Program-made: the position numbers and the translations under genes | NCBI GenBank assembly: GCA_004014935.1 | Contig: CP025323.1 | Coordinates: 3,053,001 to 3,117,000 of the forward strand | Length of the DNA: 64,000 bases | DNA from: Saccharomycopsis malanga | Lineage: Eukaryota > Ascomycota > Saccharomycetes > Ascoideales > Saccharomycopsidaceae | Direction: 5' to 3' | The notes under the pieces: generated by a model | What the model was told of the DNA's origin: nothing | Seen by the model: the letters and a program-made list of their open reading frames with translations, nothing else | The model's database searches: none | In this document: piece by piece, positions 51,430 through 60,539 of the stretch | How positions within the stretch are numbered: the first letter of the stretch is position 1 | Layout: each line of letters begins with the position of its first letter

Positions 51430-52089
51430 TGAGCTGCTAATCTCAGTTATTCAGATTCTATCAACATGGAAACCCAATGGCTATAATACACTCCTGCCAA
51501 TATAATTTGGCTATACTTCTCACTAAAATCAATCGCTGATGCTCATCTTGTCGCCTCTTTCAAACCCTCTTCTCCGTCCGTATATGAAAAAATTGTGCAT
51601 GTTGACGCATGTATCATGATACACATGCGTATTAATGCATTAAGATGCTTACATATACAGGGTTAATAAGATGATGATGTTTGGAATAGTGTGTTAAATA
51701 TCCATAAATATGGGTGTCAGGCAGATTGCGAAGGCATTTCGCAAGCTTGATGTAATCCTAATCGATATATATATGGATTGAATCTTTGGTGTATTCAAGT
51801 AAAAGGGCCTTTTGTAGTCTTACGGTAATGATAAAGCTAAGAAAATATACATTAAGCGAAACGACAAAGAACAAGCATGAAAAAAAAAGGTGAAAAATCT
51901 ATATGGGCACCAACGCCATTTTCTTGGGTCTATCAGCGAGCCAAAGTTTTATGGAAAACAGATTTCCAAGGGAAATAAAGTTCGTGAAGCCGGAAAAGCA
52001 GCCGGCAAAATAATTGACAGAAAATAGTAGAAAACATTAAATAAGATGGGTATGGATAGCAGTAGCAAATGTCTTGATTGGAAAAGTAC
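51430..52089. other. Intergenic: Zn2Cys6 gene promoter and GPI gene 3' flank
   Basis: A 660-bp spacer holding the palindrome listed next and an otherwise AT-rich 3' flank. No RNA gene seen. Confidence 0.5.
51605..51630. promoter_or_regulatory. 26-bp palindrome upstream of the Zn2Cys6 gene
   Basis: The core GTATCATGATAC is a perfect 12-bp palindrome. It sits inside outer arms ACGCATGT and ACATGCGT, which are also exact inverse copies. A further ATGCAT follows at 51635-51640. The site is ~175-200 bp upstream of the transcription-factor start, so auto-regulation or binding by another dimer is possible. Confidence 0.45.
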
Positions 52090-52410
52090 TTACAAGACGT
52101 AGAAAACAGCAGCCAAACCAGCAAAGGCACCGACAGCGACCTTACCAGCACCGTTGGCGGTTTTAGGGGTGGAGGAACCAGAAGCAGAAGAAGCAGCAGC
52201 AGATCCAGTAGTAGAAGCAGATCCAGCAGCAGTACCGTTGCTGGTTGCAGAGGTAGAGTTGGAGTATGAAGTAACTGAGCTGTTGGCGTAAGCAGTGCTG
52301 GTACAGATGGTGGTGAAGTCGGTTACAACGTTGGTGGTAGTCAAAGTCTTGACAGAGTCAGCAACAGCCAAGGTGGCGAAAGCAGAAAGAGCGACAACAG
52401 AGAATTGCAT
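52090..52410 (-). CDS. Small GPI-anchored cell-wall protein
   Basis: A 106-residue secreted protein. It starts MQFSVVALSAFATLAVA (signal peptide, cleavage near 17-18) and ends KVAVGAFAGLAAVFYVL (GPI tail, with a likely attachment site at NGAGK, residues 86-90). The mature part is rich in Ser, Thr and Ala, with three N-glycosylation sequons (NSS, NST, NGT) and one cysteine. The tail closely resembles that of Cwp2 (NGAAKAAVGMGAG), but no DGQIQ motif is present. Size and composition fit abundant structural wall mannoproteins. The frame is open further upstream, but the ATG at 52410 begins the signal peptide and lies downstream of a TATA box. Together with the gene at 24474 it suggests an active wall-protein repertoire. 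Confidence 0.85.
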   Translation of the reverse strand: MQFSVVALSAFATLAVADSVKTLTTTNVVTDFTTICTSTAYANSSVTSYSNSTSATSNGTAAGSASTTGSAAASSASGSSTPKTANGAGKVAVGAFAGLAAVFYVL

Positions 52411-53861
52411 TTTGAACGAGTGTGTATATGAGTCAAAAGAGTGAATAAAGACCTTTGAGAAGTTTCTGATATATAGGATGGTGATTTCGAAAAGGCAAAA
52501 AGAAAAGCGTACAACCAGATCTTTATATACAGGATCTAAAGGTTTTTTACCTTTTCTTCTCCATGGATTGCCCAATGCAATTAAATTACAGTTTAAAGAG
52601 ATAGGGGTTTGGCTGATTGTTTGAAATTGTTTTAGCTGCAGTCTGATGTACGATCATACGTTAGCAGGGTGCTCCGCTGCATGTACTTTGACGCTGAAAA
52701 ACGTTTCATTATGTATATCTATGTATAAGTACGCGCTATTACGTGTACATCACAACATAGATGCAGTGTGTGTATTGTCAAGATGCTCAGTGTCGACAGG
52801 AGAGAAGGCCCAAAAGACTACTGCCATAGTGAAGAAGGGACCTAGATTGATACTTATTTGGTATATCTGCATTGCTCTGAAACGTCTATCAATGGCTGAA
52901 GATGTATCGAACAATTGGCATGCTGCCGGTTGTTACAATTGTATCGTAATAATCTTTACCAAAACGGAAAAATGAAAACTTGACCATTGATACTCAACGT
53001 TTCCTTCTCCATAATGTTTGACTCTCTGCGTAAATGGCATTTTCTCTCTGTCAATGTACTCGTTGATGCCCTTTTTCTGCGGATTTACATCAATCGACAT
53101 TCAAAACGTCAAGGATGTGATTTTTCAGTAACCAAGTACTTAGTGCGAGACATGCGTGCATTTTATCATGGGGCCACCGTAGTTCACGTACTAAATACCT
53201 ACTTTGAGTAAGACTGGTTGCACTTTTACTACGTAACATGTAGCAAGCCCTACCTTGCAAGACCTAGTTCCAGCCTTTTTGAGTCTAGCCTGTCTGGTTA
53301 AACAATACTGCTTTTTGTTTTAGAATTACATTCACTATTTTCTCCCATAATCACTAGTGAAAATTTTGCTACTTGATGTTTTATCACCTATCGAAAGCGT
53401 CACAACAGCATTATTAAAAGAATTAACAATACAAACCGTAGCATACTAACGTTTTAGAAGTGACTGCGAAACTTTTGTAAATTTCAAATAGATAAACGTT
53501 ATCTTTAAAGACACGCCTGGCTTGGCCAACTAATTGACAGCTGGGCCAAACAGGTTATGAGTAAAACGTCGTTAGGCTGCCAAGCAGACATCTCAATATA
53601 CTGTTTCTGGTTATATTTTACTTCCAAATGCGGTGGTAGACCGTGTCAGATTTGATTATGCTTCATTTCCCAAAATGACAAGGGTACTTCTCTTGAGCAA
53701 ACAAAAAGAGAATAAATTGACAAGACAACTTTTATTGAAACGCAGCATTTGGGGGCCCTATAAAGAATATGTTTAAATGATATGCAATCTAATAAAAAAA
53801 TAGTTCAATACCTTGAAAAATTACTTCGATATATTGTAAATTGATTGATATTTGTAATACT
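52411..53861. other. Intergenic: long promoter of the small GPI gene, SWT1 3' flank
   Basis: A 1.45-kb region. Except for the TATA box it has no recognised element. ATG-started plus frames at 52646-52975 and 52987-53211 have odd, Cys-rich or random-looking composition and are not supported. Confidence 0.5.
52521..52529 (-). promoter_or_regulatory. TATA box of the small GPI gene
   Basis: The minus strand reads TATATAAAG, ~110 bp upstream of the start at 52410. Placement and match are good. Confidence 0.6.
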
Positions 53862-55493
53862 TTAGTAACCTACGTTGATATCAGTCTGGTACTCAATAAC
53901 CTCTGTCCAGAAGGTTATTAACTTTCCGAGTGACTCCTTTTCCAAATCGTCATTCAATACTAAAAGTACTTTTGTCGAAAAGGTACTCCAAAAATCAACA
54001 AATCGTTTAAGCTGGAAGAGCGTAGTTGGTTTCTGATACAAAAATTTCTCTTGAGAAGATGAAATGTTCCAAGATCTAGAAGCATCACCATACATGAAAG
54101 TAAACTGCTGACGACCAGAGCTTGTTTGCTTTAAAATCACGCTATTGGAATTACACTGTGTTAAAACTGAATGGTCCAGTTCAGAAAAGTTACCAATGTT
54201 CGGCAGAAACATAGCGTCAATACTCCAGTCTTCCCAATGTAGCTTCACCGCACCAATAAGGAGCTCTAGATTGTATATGAAGTGCGGATTGCTAGTTGGA
54301 GATTTAATGGCAAGATATTTTCTGAATAGCGAGAGGCAAAGCATCTTGATGTCCAGGTATAATTTCTCATAAAGTTGTTCAAGTGAATATGAAAGATAGG
54401 GATTGTTCAGGACGCTAGTAACAAGACCACTTGAATTATTGTTCTGTCCATTATCAGAGGCAGAAGACCCATTTTGTAAAGTAGAAATAGAAACTTCATC
54501 AAATGAGGGAGGAATTGGGCTACTAGAAAGCTCAAAATCTTCTTGAGTGACAGAACGTTTTGGAGAATAATGCCTTCCTTTGGCTTCTTTGTAGATTGTT
54601 TCTGCAACAAACTGTGATGTGATTCCTTTGACATAAGTCACTGTCAATATGTCGTCTTTTAACGCTTTGACACATAGATTTTTATCATTGGAAACCAATA
54701 TTACCATCCCATTCATTTTCTTTTTAAAATACAAGCAGCAATCGTAAATTGAGTCGTCTTTGGTTAGCGACTTGTTAATTGCCTCATCTACTTTCTGACC
54801 CCTAACAAAAGGGTTTGAACTTGCAAATTGTTTATAGATCCAATTGTTTGCATGGCGTGCAAGCTGGCCAATTGTAATTTGAGTCCCATGGCCTACTAAC
54901 AACGCTGAGCTATCAGAAACAGCCTTCTTAGACACTTTCAAACCATCAAGCTCATGAATAACAGTTATAGGAATTATCAATGTGTAATGATATTTTGCGC
55001 CCAAAAGTGCTAAATTAGAAAGCATTTTCAAGTTGGATAGTAGAACATTGGTGTCCACTACAAGATATATAGGAACGGCCAATTTTGGTAGGGGTTTGAG
55101 CTTTGACACGTTGATATTTGGCTCTTCGGCTTCTTGTAAAGGAGCATGTTTGGACACAAGTGGCTTTCGTCGTGCAACTTGTTGTGGCTTTGATAAAAAA
55201 CTGTTTATAGATTTATTGTTATCTATTATTTCCTGTATATTATTTTGATCCGTGTAACTATTTGTAGGTGTTCTTTCATTGTTGATGTAATTGTTGATCT
55301 TGTCCATATTCTCAGTTGTATGGACAATCATTTCAATATCACCGTCATCATCAACATGTGGTTCTGTATTGATTTCGTTCCTCTGTATATTTGATTCGTT
55401 AGCTGGTGTCAAGTCCGGTTCCTTCATAGGACCGTACTGAGCCTCCATAGCTTCTACTATGTCTGATAAATTAAGATTTCTACGTGGCATCAT
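53862..55493 (-). CDS. SWT1: PIN-domain RNA endonuclease Swt1
   Basis: A 543-residue homologue of Swt1, the nuclear endonuclease that works in mRNP quality control at transcription and the nuclear pore. The PIN domain starts near residue 140 with IYLVVDTNVLLSNL (Asp147). The other acidic residues are present: VIHELDGLKVSKK, TKDDSIYDCCLYFKK and VSNDKNLCVKAL. The helix between them (SSALLVGHGTQITIGQLARHANNWIYKQF) contains the family ARxANxWI pattern. The C-terminal ~170 residues form a helical domain, as in Swt1. S. cerevisiae Swt1 is 458 residues. Two adjacent ATGs give MMPRRNL; either may be used. It shares a 214-bp divergent promoter with THI80. Confidence 0.88.
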   Translation of the reverse strand: MMPRRNLNLSDIVEAMEAQYGPMKEPDLTPANESNIQRNEINTEPHVDDDGDIEMIVHTTENMDKINNYINNERTPTNSYTDQNNIQEIIDNNKSINSFLSKPQQVARRKPLVSKHAPLQEAEEPNINVSKLKPLPKLAVPIYLVVDTNVLLSNLKMLSNLALLGAKYHYTLIIPITVIHELDGLKVSKKAVSDSSALLVGHGTQITIGQLARHANNWIYKQFASSNPFVRGQKVDEAINKSLTKDDSIYDCCLYFKKKMNGMVILVSNDKNLCVKALKDDILTVTYVKGITSQFVAETIYKEAKGRHYSPKRSVTQEDFELSSSPIPPSFDEVSISTLQNGSSASDNGQNNNSSGLVTSVLNNPYLSYSLEQLYEKLYLDIKMLCLSLFRKYLAIKSPTSNPHFIYNLELLIGAVKLHWEDWSIDAMFLPNIGNFSELDHSVLTQCNSNSVILKQTSSGRQQFTFMYGDASRSWNISSSQEKFLYQKPTTLFQLKRFVDFWSTFSTKVLLVLNDDLEKESLGKLITFWTEVIEYQTDINVGY

Positions 55494-55707
55494 GAGTTTT
55501 TATATCCACATTAATTCGACAGAATGTATGCCAATAGGCACTGACGATGATATTGATTACTGGGCATCTGGTGATTTCAATTTTTCATATCGCTCCGTTT
55601 TTTTGACAGATAGAATATATCATGTTCAACTCTTTTATTGCTACATTTAATACCAAGTTTTTCTCTAATATAATCCTATCTTTTGCTATTTTTTGATTGC
55701 TAACAAT
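55494..55707. promoter_or_regulatory. Divergent promoter between SWT1 and THI80
   Basis: Only 214 bp separate two genes read in opposite directions, so both leaders and core promoters are here. The THI80-proximal half is T-rich. No site for a thiamine regulator was recognised. Confidence 0.55.
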
Positions 55708-56682
55708 ATGTCTAATGGTACTGTCATAGAAAACCCTGATAAGGGCTTCAAAGAAGTTGTGATTCCAAATAATCTTGAAAAAGCCACCCAGAATTTGATT
55801 GACTTGGACTCGTTACTCCATGATGACCACAAGGATACTGGCTTGCAAACAGCATTACTAATATTAAACCAGCCGATAGAACATAGTTTTGAAACATTCC
55901 AACGGCTTTGGGAAAGCTCAAGACTTGTGGTATGTGCTGATGGCGGCGGAAACCGTCTATTTGACTATGTAAGACATTTGGTCCTACAGGGTATAATTTC
56001 CAATAGCGAGGAAGATCATTACGTCCCAAAATACATTGTAGGAGATTTGGACTCTTTGAGAGATAATGTGAAACAATACTACATTAGTAAAGGGACCCTA
56101 GTCAAGCGACAAGAATCACAATATGCTACGGACTTTAATAAATGTGTGTCTGTCATAGAATTAGACTTTAAGAGCAAAGCTTTGGGCAAGTCCGAGGCTG
56201 ATCTCCGCAAAGTTGTGGAGGATGCTAATACTTATGACGGCCTTATAACGCTTTTTGAACAAATCAGCGGCGAATGGAAAAATTCAAACGTTCCAAGAAA
56301 TGATACTTTAATCAAATGTTTAGGAGGAATTGGTGGTCGTTTTGACCACACTGTTCAAACAATAAGTATTTTACATAAATACTATCTGTCAAACCCACAT
56401 TTACATTTTGTTTTCATCAATAAACAAGACGTAATCATCTTCGTTCCCACGGGAGACAATTATATCAAGTTTACAAATGATGTCAATAACAACTGTGATT
56501 GCGGTTTGCTTCCTTTGTATGGAGAAATTGTTTTACATACTGAGGGATTGAAGTGGGATGTCAGAGAGTGGAATAGTTCCATCTCCGCAAGCGTCAGCAG
56601 TAGTAACCGAATCATTGACCCACGTTGTTTTAGAATAAAGTCTACCGGGCCATTGGTGATTAACATTGTTACGTCTCTTTAA
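55708..56682 (+). CDS. THI80: Thiamine pyrophosphokinase Thi80
   Basis: A 324-residue cytosolic enzyme that transfers pyrophosphate from ATP to thiamine, making the cofactor thiamine pyrophosphate. The family motifs are in order: VVCADGGGNRLFDY (nucleotide loop), VGDLDSLR (metal binding), YATDFNKCV, and GGIGGRFDHTVQTISIL (GGRxDH). The C-terminal thiamine-binding beta domain ends RCFRIKSTGPLVINI. S. cerevisiae Thi80 is 319 residues, so length fits. The first ATG is at 55708 (MSNGTVIEN); the frame is open slightly upstream but without ATG. Confidence 0.95.
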   Translation: MSNGTVIENPDKGFKEVVIPNNLEKATQNLIDLDSLLHDDHKDTGLQTALLILNQPIEHSFETFQRLWESSRLVVCADGGGNRLFDYVRHLVLQGIISNSEEDHYVPKYIVGDLDSLRDNVKQYYISKGTLVKRQESQYATDFNKCVSVIELDFKSKALGKSEADLRKVVEDANTYDGLITLFEQISGEWKNSNVPRNDTLIKCLGGIGGRFDHTVQTISILHKYYLSNPHLHFVFINKQDVIIFVPTGDNYIKFTNDVNNNCDCGLLPLYGEIVLHTEGLKWDVREWNSSISASVSSSNRIIDPRCFRIKSTGPLVINIVTSL

Positions 56683-57495
56683 AAAATTATAGTTCTGGCT
56701 TTTGTTTAAATTCAAATGGGAGGCACTTAAATTTTCTACAGCTTACAGCCCTTAAGGTGTGAGTCATTTGTAGGTGAAAATCAAAATCATATTCATACAC
56801 GATAGTGTACTCCTTTTCAGTATATATTTATCAGATTATCAAATTCTCTACAGTTTACTCTTCTTGAAATAAACAATAAAGCGTTGTGAAAACTTGTTTT
56901 AGGCGCGTGTTCTTTTGACATATCTTTCACGTCTTCTCCTAACTTAAATGTCCCTTAATATAACCATTTCCAAATTTTCCATTTTGCTGTTAATTGTAAC
57001 AAGAAAAATCCGCAATACGTAGAAGCATATCTGAACAGCTCAACATGAAGACTTTGAATTGCAGAATTTTTATCATATTTATAAGGCATAAATTAATTTG
57101 AAAACTAAAGAATTTCCCGAGTAGACTGAAATACGGTTAACAGCTTATGGCTAATCAGTTAAATATTTGGCGGACATGGTGGTATCAGTAAAGTCCCTGA
57201 TATTTCATACCTATTGGAAACATGAATATATTAAATAACCTTCAGAACCCACTCAATGGAAGTTGTTCCATATGCCTGAATTGAGTTTCCTGCAGGAACA
57301 TATTAGTTAATTGTCTTAATCATGTTGAGCCAATCTCGGTGATACATTCCAACAATGAGCTGCACCAAGTCACATCTAGCTTTAATCGGCTCCTGTCAGC
57401 TTCCTTGAGCCAAAGCCTTTCTACTATAAATAAATCAATTGTTAGTTCTCAATGCAAACAAATTCGCAACGATCCAAGTAATTCTGGCATGGAAT
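56683..57495. other. Intergenic: THI80 3' flank and orphan-gene promoter
   Basis: An 813-bp AT-rich stretch. It contains a 20-codon frame at 57175-57237 (MVVSVKSLIF...), far upstream of the next gene, and a TATA box near the end. Confidence 0.5.
57425..57433 (+). promoter_or_regulatory. TATA box of the orphan gene
   Basis: TATAAATAA lies 71 bp before the ATG at 57496 and supports transcription starting just before that codon. Confidence 0.4.
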
Positions 57496-57906
57496 ATGCT
57501 ATCTACAGATTTTACCCTTGAAGATATTTATTCTGGTATCTTAGAATTCAAAAGCCAAGGAATTAATATTGAAGATAGCCATATAAACCAGGCCTGTATG
57601 GACATTGACAGTTTAGTACTTGCTTTGAGGAAGCTAGAAAGATATTCATATGAGCTTCAGTCGTCTCCCCCAGTTCTTGGACCCCGTCTATTGGCCCAGT
57701 GTTACAATGAATGTGTCGTATTTTCTCAAAATTGTGGCTATAGAGCACTTCAATCATTAGGGATCTGTGCTCAAGACTGTGTAGACTCCAAAAAAGAAGC
57801 CAGGAATCGGTTTATTTATGGCATGAGCTTTGAAATCCGCAAGGTATTGCATTTTATCAAAGGTGAATTCCTTGCAATGGAACACTACAATACCGGGCAG
57901 AACTAA
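57496..57906 (+). CDS. Orphan 136-residue protein
   Basis: An ATG-started frame of 136 residues that I do not recognise. The frame is open from about 57430 and has no competing frame on the other strand. An uninterrupted run this long is very unlikely by chance at this base composition, so I take it as a gene. The protein is soluble-looking and mostly helical, with no signal peptide or membrane segment. It has six Cys, five in the middle (ACMDID, AQCYNECV, QNCGYRA, GICAQDC). It starts MLSTDFTLEDIYSGILEF and ends MEHYNTGQN. A TATA box sits 71 bp upstream. No intron signals were found before it. The function is unknown; it may be fast-evolving or clade-specific. Confidence 0.6.
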   Translation: MLSTDFTLEDIYSGILEFKSQGINIEDSHINQACMDIDSLVLALRKLERYSYELQSSPPVLGPRLLAQCYNECVVFSQNCGYRALQSLGICAQDCVDSKKEARNRFIYGMSFEIRKVLHFIKGEFLAMEHYNTGQN

Positions 57907-58417
57907 ACATGGTTATTTGATTTAAATTAGCTATAATACGTCTTTTTACGAGGATTTCTTGAATATTTTTCTAACCAATCCATAATCAATTAAATATAGC
58001 AAGATGAAAATGTAAAGAATACACGTTGGTGAAACCTGAATAAAACCTTTATACAGGATTTCCGCCTTGAAATTATAAAATTTCTACTGATGAAACCAGT
58101 TCTCTAACCTTTTATTTTTCAAACCATACTGTCTTGCCTTTTAATGCGTAGCCTTGTAGACAAGTTTTATAACTCAAGTGGTTTATGACAAACGTTCGTT
58201 GGGTACTTTCCAAAACCAAGTGTCAAAAACATCCCGATTCTATAAGCCTACAAAAATTCCTACAAAAATGGTTTTCAGGTGTTTTCGACAAATAATTTAA
58301 TGCATATTGTATGTACAAATAATATATATTTTCTTGATTTTTTTATTCTTTTTTGAAACTTTTTTGATGCAATTTATTCAGAATATAATCAACTATATCA
58401 AACAACTACCGATCAAC
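57907..58417. other. Intergenic between convergent orphan gene and MIX17
   Basis: A 511-bp AT-rich 3' flank for both genes, with nothing else recognised. Confidence 0.5.
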
Positions 58418-58876
58418 TTAATATTGGCGGGCAGCTTCTTGACAGGATTTCAATTGTTGCAAATACCAGTCACAGATTTGCATGTTACCGCTGTTTTCAT
58501 CCAAACATCTGGTGAAAGCTCTTGCATCAACTTCACAGGTTCTTCCAGCTTCTTGTTGGGCTGGGGCAGCAGCAGCCTGCTCAACAGGAGCAGGAGTAGA
58601 AGACGAACCACCAAACAAGGAGGTGATACCGGCACCAAGAGTGTGACCAATGGTAGAACCAACAGCAACACCAGCGGCAGTAGATGCCATGTTAGCAAAC
58701 AAACCTGGTTGCTGGCTTTGAGCAGCAGCTGGCTGGGAAGCAGTGGCAGCTGGAGGTGCTGGAGCTGGGGCTTGACGAGCTGGGTAAGCAGCAGTGGAAG
58801 CAGATCTGGTGGAGGTGCTCGAAGCTCTTGGAGCTGGTCTAGATGCAGCTGGACGTCTTCCGGATTGTCTAGGCAT
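58418..58876 (-). CDS. MIX17: Twin CX9C mitochondrial protein Mix17 (CHCHD2/10 family)
   Basis: A 152-residue intermembrane-space protein, homologue of yeast Mix17/Mic17 and human CHCHD2/CHCHD10. The N-terminus (MPRQSGRRPAASRPAPRASS) is rich in Arg and lacks acids, a mitochondrial targeting region, followed by Ala/Pro/Gln-rich sequence. A conserved Gly-rich hydrophobic helix is at about 63-90 (NMASTAAGVAVGSTIGHTLGAGI). The C-terminal CHCH domain has CEVDARAFTRC and CDWYLQQLKSC, both exact CX9C, the substrate of the Mia40 oxidation pathway. The gene is GC-richer than its surroundings, in line with biased codons and good expression. The start at 58876 is the only plausible ATG. It is divergent from CAB5. 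Confidence 0.93.
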   Translation of the reverse strand: MPRQSGRRPAASRPAPRASSTSTRSASTAAYPARQAPAPAPPAATASQPAAAQSQQPGLFANMASTAAGVAVGSTIGHTLGAGITSLFGGSSSTPAPVEQAAAAPAQQEAGRTCEVDARAFTRCLDENSGNMQICDWYLQQLKSCQEAARQY

Positions 58877-59132
58877 AATGAATAGTTATTTGGTGTGCGA
58901 TACTATGGATGTGTATTGATAAAGGAAGTGGCAAAAAAAAAAATTAATACTAATCACTTTTTAATTTCGAATTTTCTATATTTCGGCTTAGTCAGCAACA
59001 AAAAGCGGAATGATGCAACATGATGTATGTATCATATGGCACAGCATGATATTGATAAGAAGAGGGCATTGAGTAGTATAGTAAACTTTGAAGTGATAAG
59101 GCAAGTAAAAGATAGGACAGGTATAGATAAAA
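58877..59132. promoter_or_regulatory. Divergent promoter between MIX17 and CAB5
   Basis: A 256-bp shared region. A poly-A tract at 58934-58944 directly follows AGTGGC (58928-58933). AGTGGCAAA here is one base from the Rpn4/PACE consensus GGTGGCAAA. Several out-of-frame ATGs (59020, 59023, 59027 and others) lie before CAB5. Confidence 0.4.
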
Positions 59133-59852
59133 ATGCTTATTGTTGGTCTTACTGGGTCAATTGCAACAGGGAAGAGTACTGTGTCGGCTCGTTTGAAAGA
59201 GCAATACAATATTCCGGTGGTGGATGCGGATCTTATAGCTAAGGAGGTAGTTGCGCCTGGCAAACCAGCTTATAATGACATTAAAGCCTATTTTGGTTCG
59301 CTATCTCGGAGAGTTATCAATAAAAATGGTGAGATTAATCGTGTAGAGCTTGGAAAACTTGTTTTTGGAGAAAAGAATAAGGTTCATTTGAGTAAGCTCA
59401 ATTCTTTTACACATCCTCGAGTGGGCCAAGAAATGATGAGGCAAGTAGCTGCGTATTATCTCAAAGGCCACCGTATTGTAGTTCTTGATGTGCCACTTCT
59501 TTTTGAGGCTAACTTCCATTATTATTGTGGGGCTATTATAAATGTTACATGCTCACCAGAGATCCAGTTGGATCGACTTATGAAGCGCAACCCACACTTA
59601 ACAGCCGAGGAAGCTCGTAATAGAATTAACAGCCAGTTGTCTATGGATGTAAAATCAGATTATTCAGACTTTATTATTTCCAACGACGGAAGTTTAGAAG
59701 AACTTTACGCTCAGATAGATGCAGTTCTCTATATTGCTACTCCAAGCATCTATTGGGCATTGTTTGAGTTGCTAACGCCCTTTGGCTTTATAATGGCTGG
59801 TCTTATATATGTCCGCAATCTTGCCAGGTACCTGAAGTTTAATAAGGACTAA
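59133..59852 (+). CDS. CAB5: Dephospho-CoA kinase Cab5
   Basis: A 239-residue kinase for the last step of coenzyme A synthesis, phosphorylating dephospho-CoA at the 3' hydroxyl. The P-loop is at the very N-terminus (LTGSIATGKST), followed by VVDADLIAKEVV (substrate Asp), RVELGKLVFGEK, VLDVPLLFEAN and CSPEIQLDRLMKRNPHLTAEEARNRINSQ, all typical of the CoaE family. Length equals that of S. cerevisiae Cab5 (241). The C-terminus (FELLTPFGFIMAGLIYVRNLARYL) could be a membrane-associated helix, as in eukaryotic forms. The ATG at 59133 starts exactly at the conserved beta strand. The leader has upstream out-of-frame ATGs, one of which overlaps the start. Confidence 0.93.
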   Translation: MLIVGLTGSIATGKSTVSARLKEQYNIPVVDADLIAKEVVAPGKPAYNDIKAYFGSLSRRVINKNGEINRVELGKLVFGEKNKVHLSKLNSFTHPRVGQEMMRQVAAYYLKGHRIVVLDVPLLFEANFHYYCGAIINVTCSPEIQLDRLMKRNPHLTAEEARNRINSQLSMDVKSDYSDFIISNDGSLEELYAQIDAVLYIATPSIYWALFELLTPFGFIMAGLIYVRNLARYLKFNKD

Positions 59853-60539
59853 TATTTTTTTTTTTTTTTGTTTATGTTGGACCTTAAATTTTTATCTTGT
59901 TTAATATTTTATTTGTTCCCCAATTATTAACGCAGAATCTTGCTTTTTTGTTTTGTCATAAGCTTTTTCTAAGGTTTTCTCCTTTTTTGCAGGTTTTAGC
60001 TTGTTAGCTTGTTGCTACAATTAATGGTTTGATATAATTAAATATTTAAGTGAGATTATGAACATATTATTTTTTAGATGCACTTGTCGATAATTTACGA
60101 AAAAGAGCTTTATGTAAATTCATCTTCCTGATATTTGTTAATTCCCTGAATCTTGTCTCTTCAAAATATTTGATTACTGTGGGTATATTTTACAATGTAC
60201 AATATAGGATCGGCTATTCAATATACTAAAATGTTTACGATTTTGCCAGATTTGTAACAAATTACTATATCAAATTTTCAAATAGCATCTTTTTTATCAA
60301 ATTATTCGAAGATAAACTTTTTGTAGTATAAACCCTAATAAAGTCTTCAGCACATTCTGGTATCTACAATTAGCCCAAATTACATAAGCAAGTAATCAGC
60401 GTGGCATACTTAGATAGACTATGCGATGCTCTGTATAGACTATTTCGCGACTTGATAAGGCTCTGATCTGCCAATTCTTGTTATTCTTGAATTATTTTCA
60501 GTTTTTATCCATCAAATACAGTTCAAAAAACATACCAAA
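59853..60539. other. Intergenic: CAB5 3' flank and dehydrogenase promoter
   Basis: A 687-bp spacer that begins with a long T-run soon after the CAB5 stop, typical of yeast 3' ends. The rest is AT-rich with no recognised site or ORF. Confidence 0.5.

Noticed and set aside
52646-52975. 109-codon plus-strand frame between the small GPI gene and SWT1
   Set aside because: Odd Cys/Ile-rich composition, no motif, no promoter sign; length attainable by chance in a 1.45-kb gap.
57400-57446. 3' splice site before the orphan gene (TTGTTAG)
   Set aside because: No TACTAAC-like branch site and no upstream donor or exon; the ATG at 57496 with its TATA box is simpler.
58307-58885. 192-codon plus-strand Ser/Trp/Gly-rich frame
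   Set aside because: Complement of MIX17, which has exact twin CX9C motifs and a targeting peptide.
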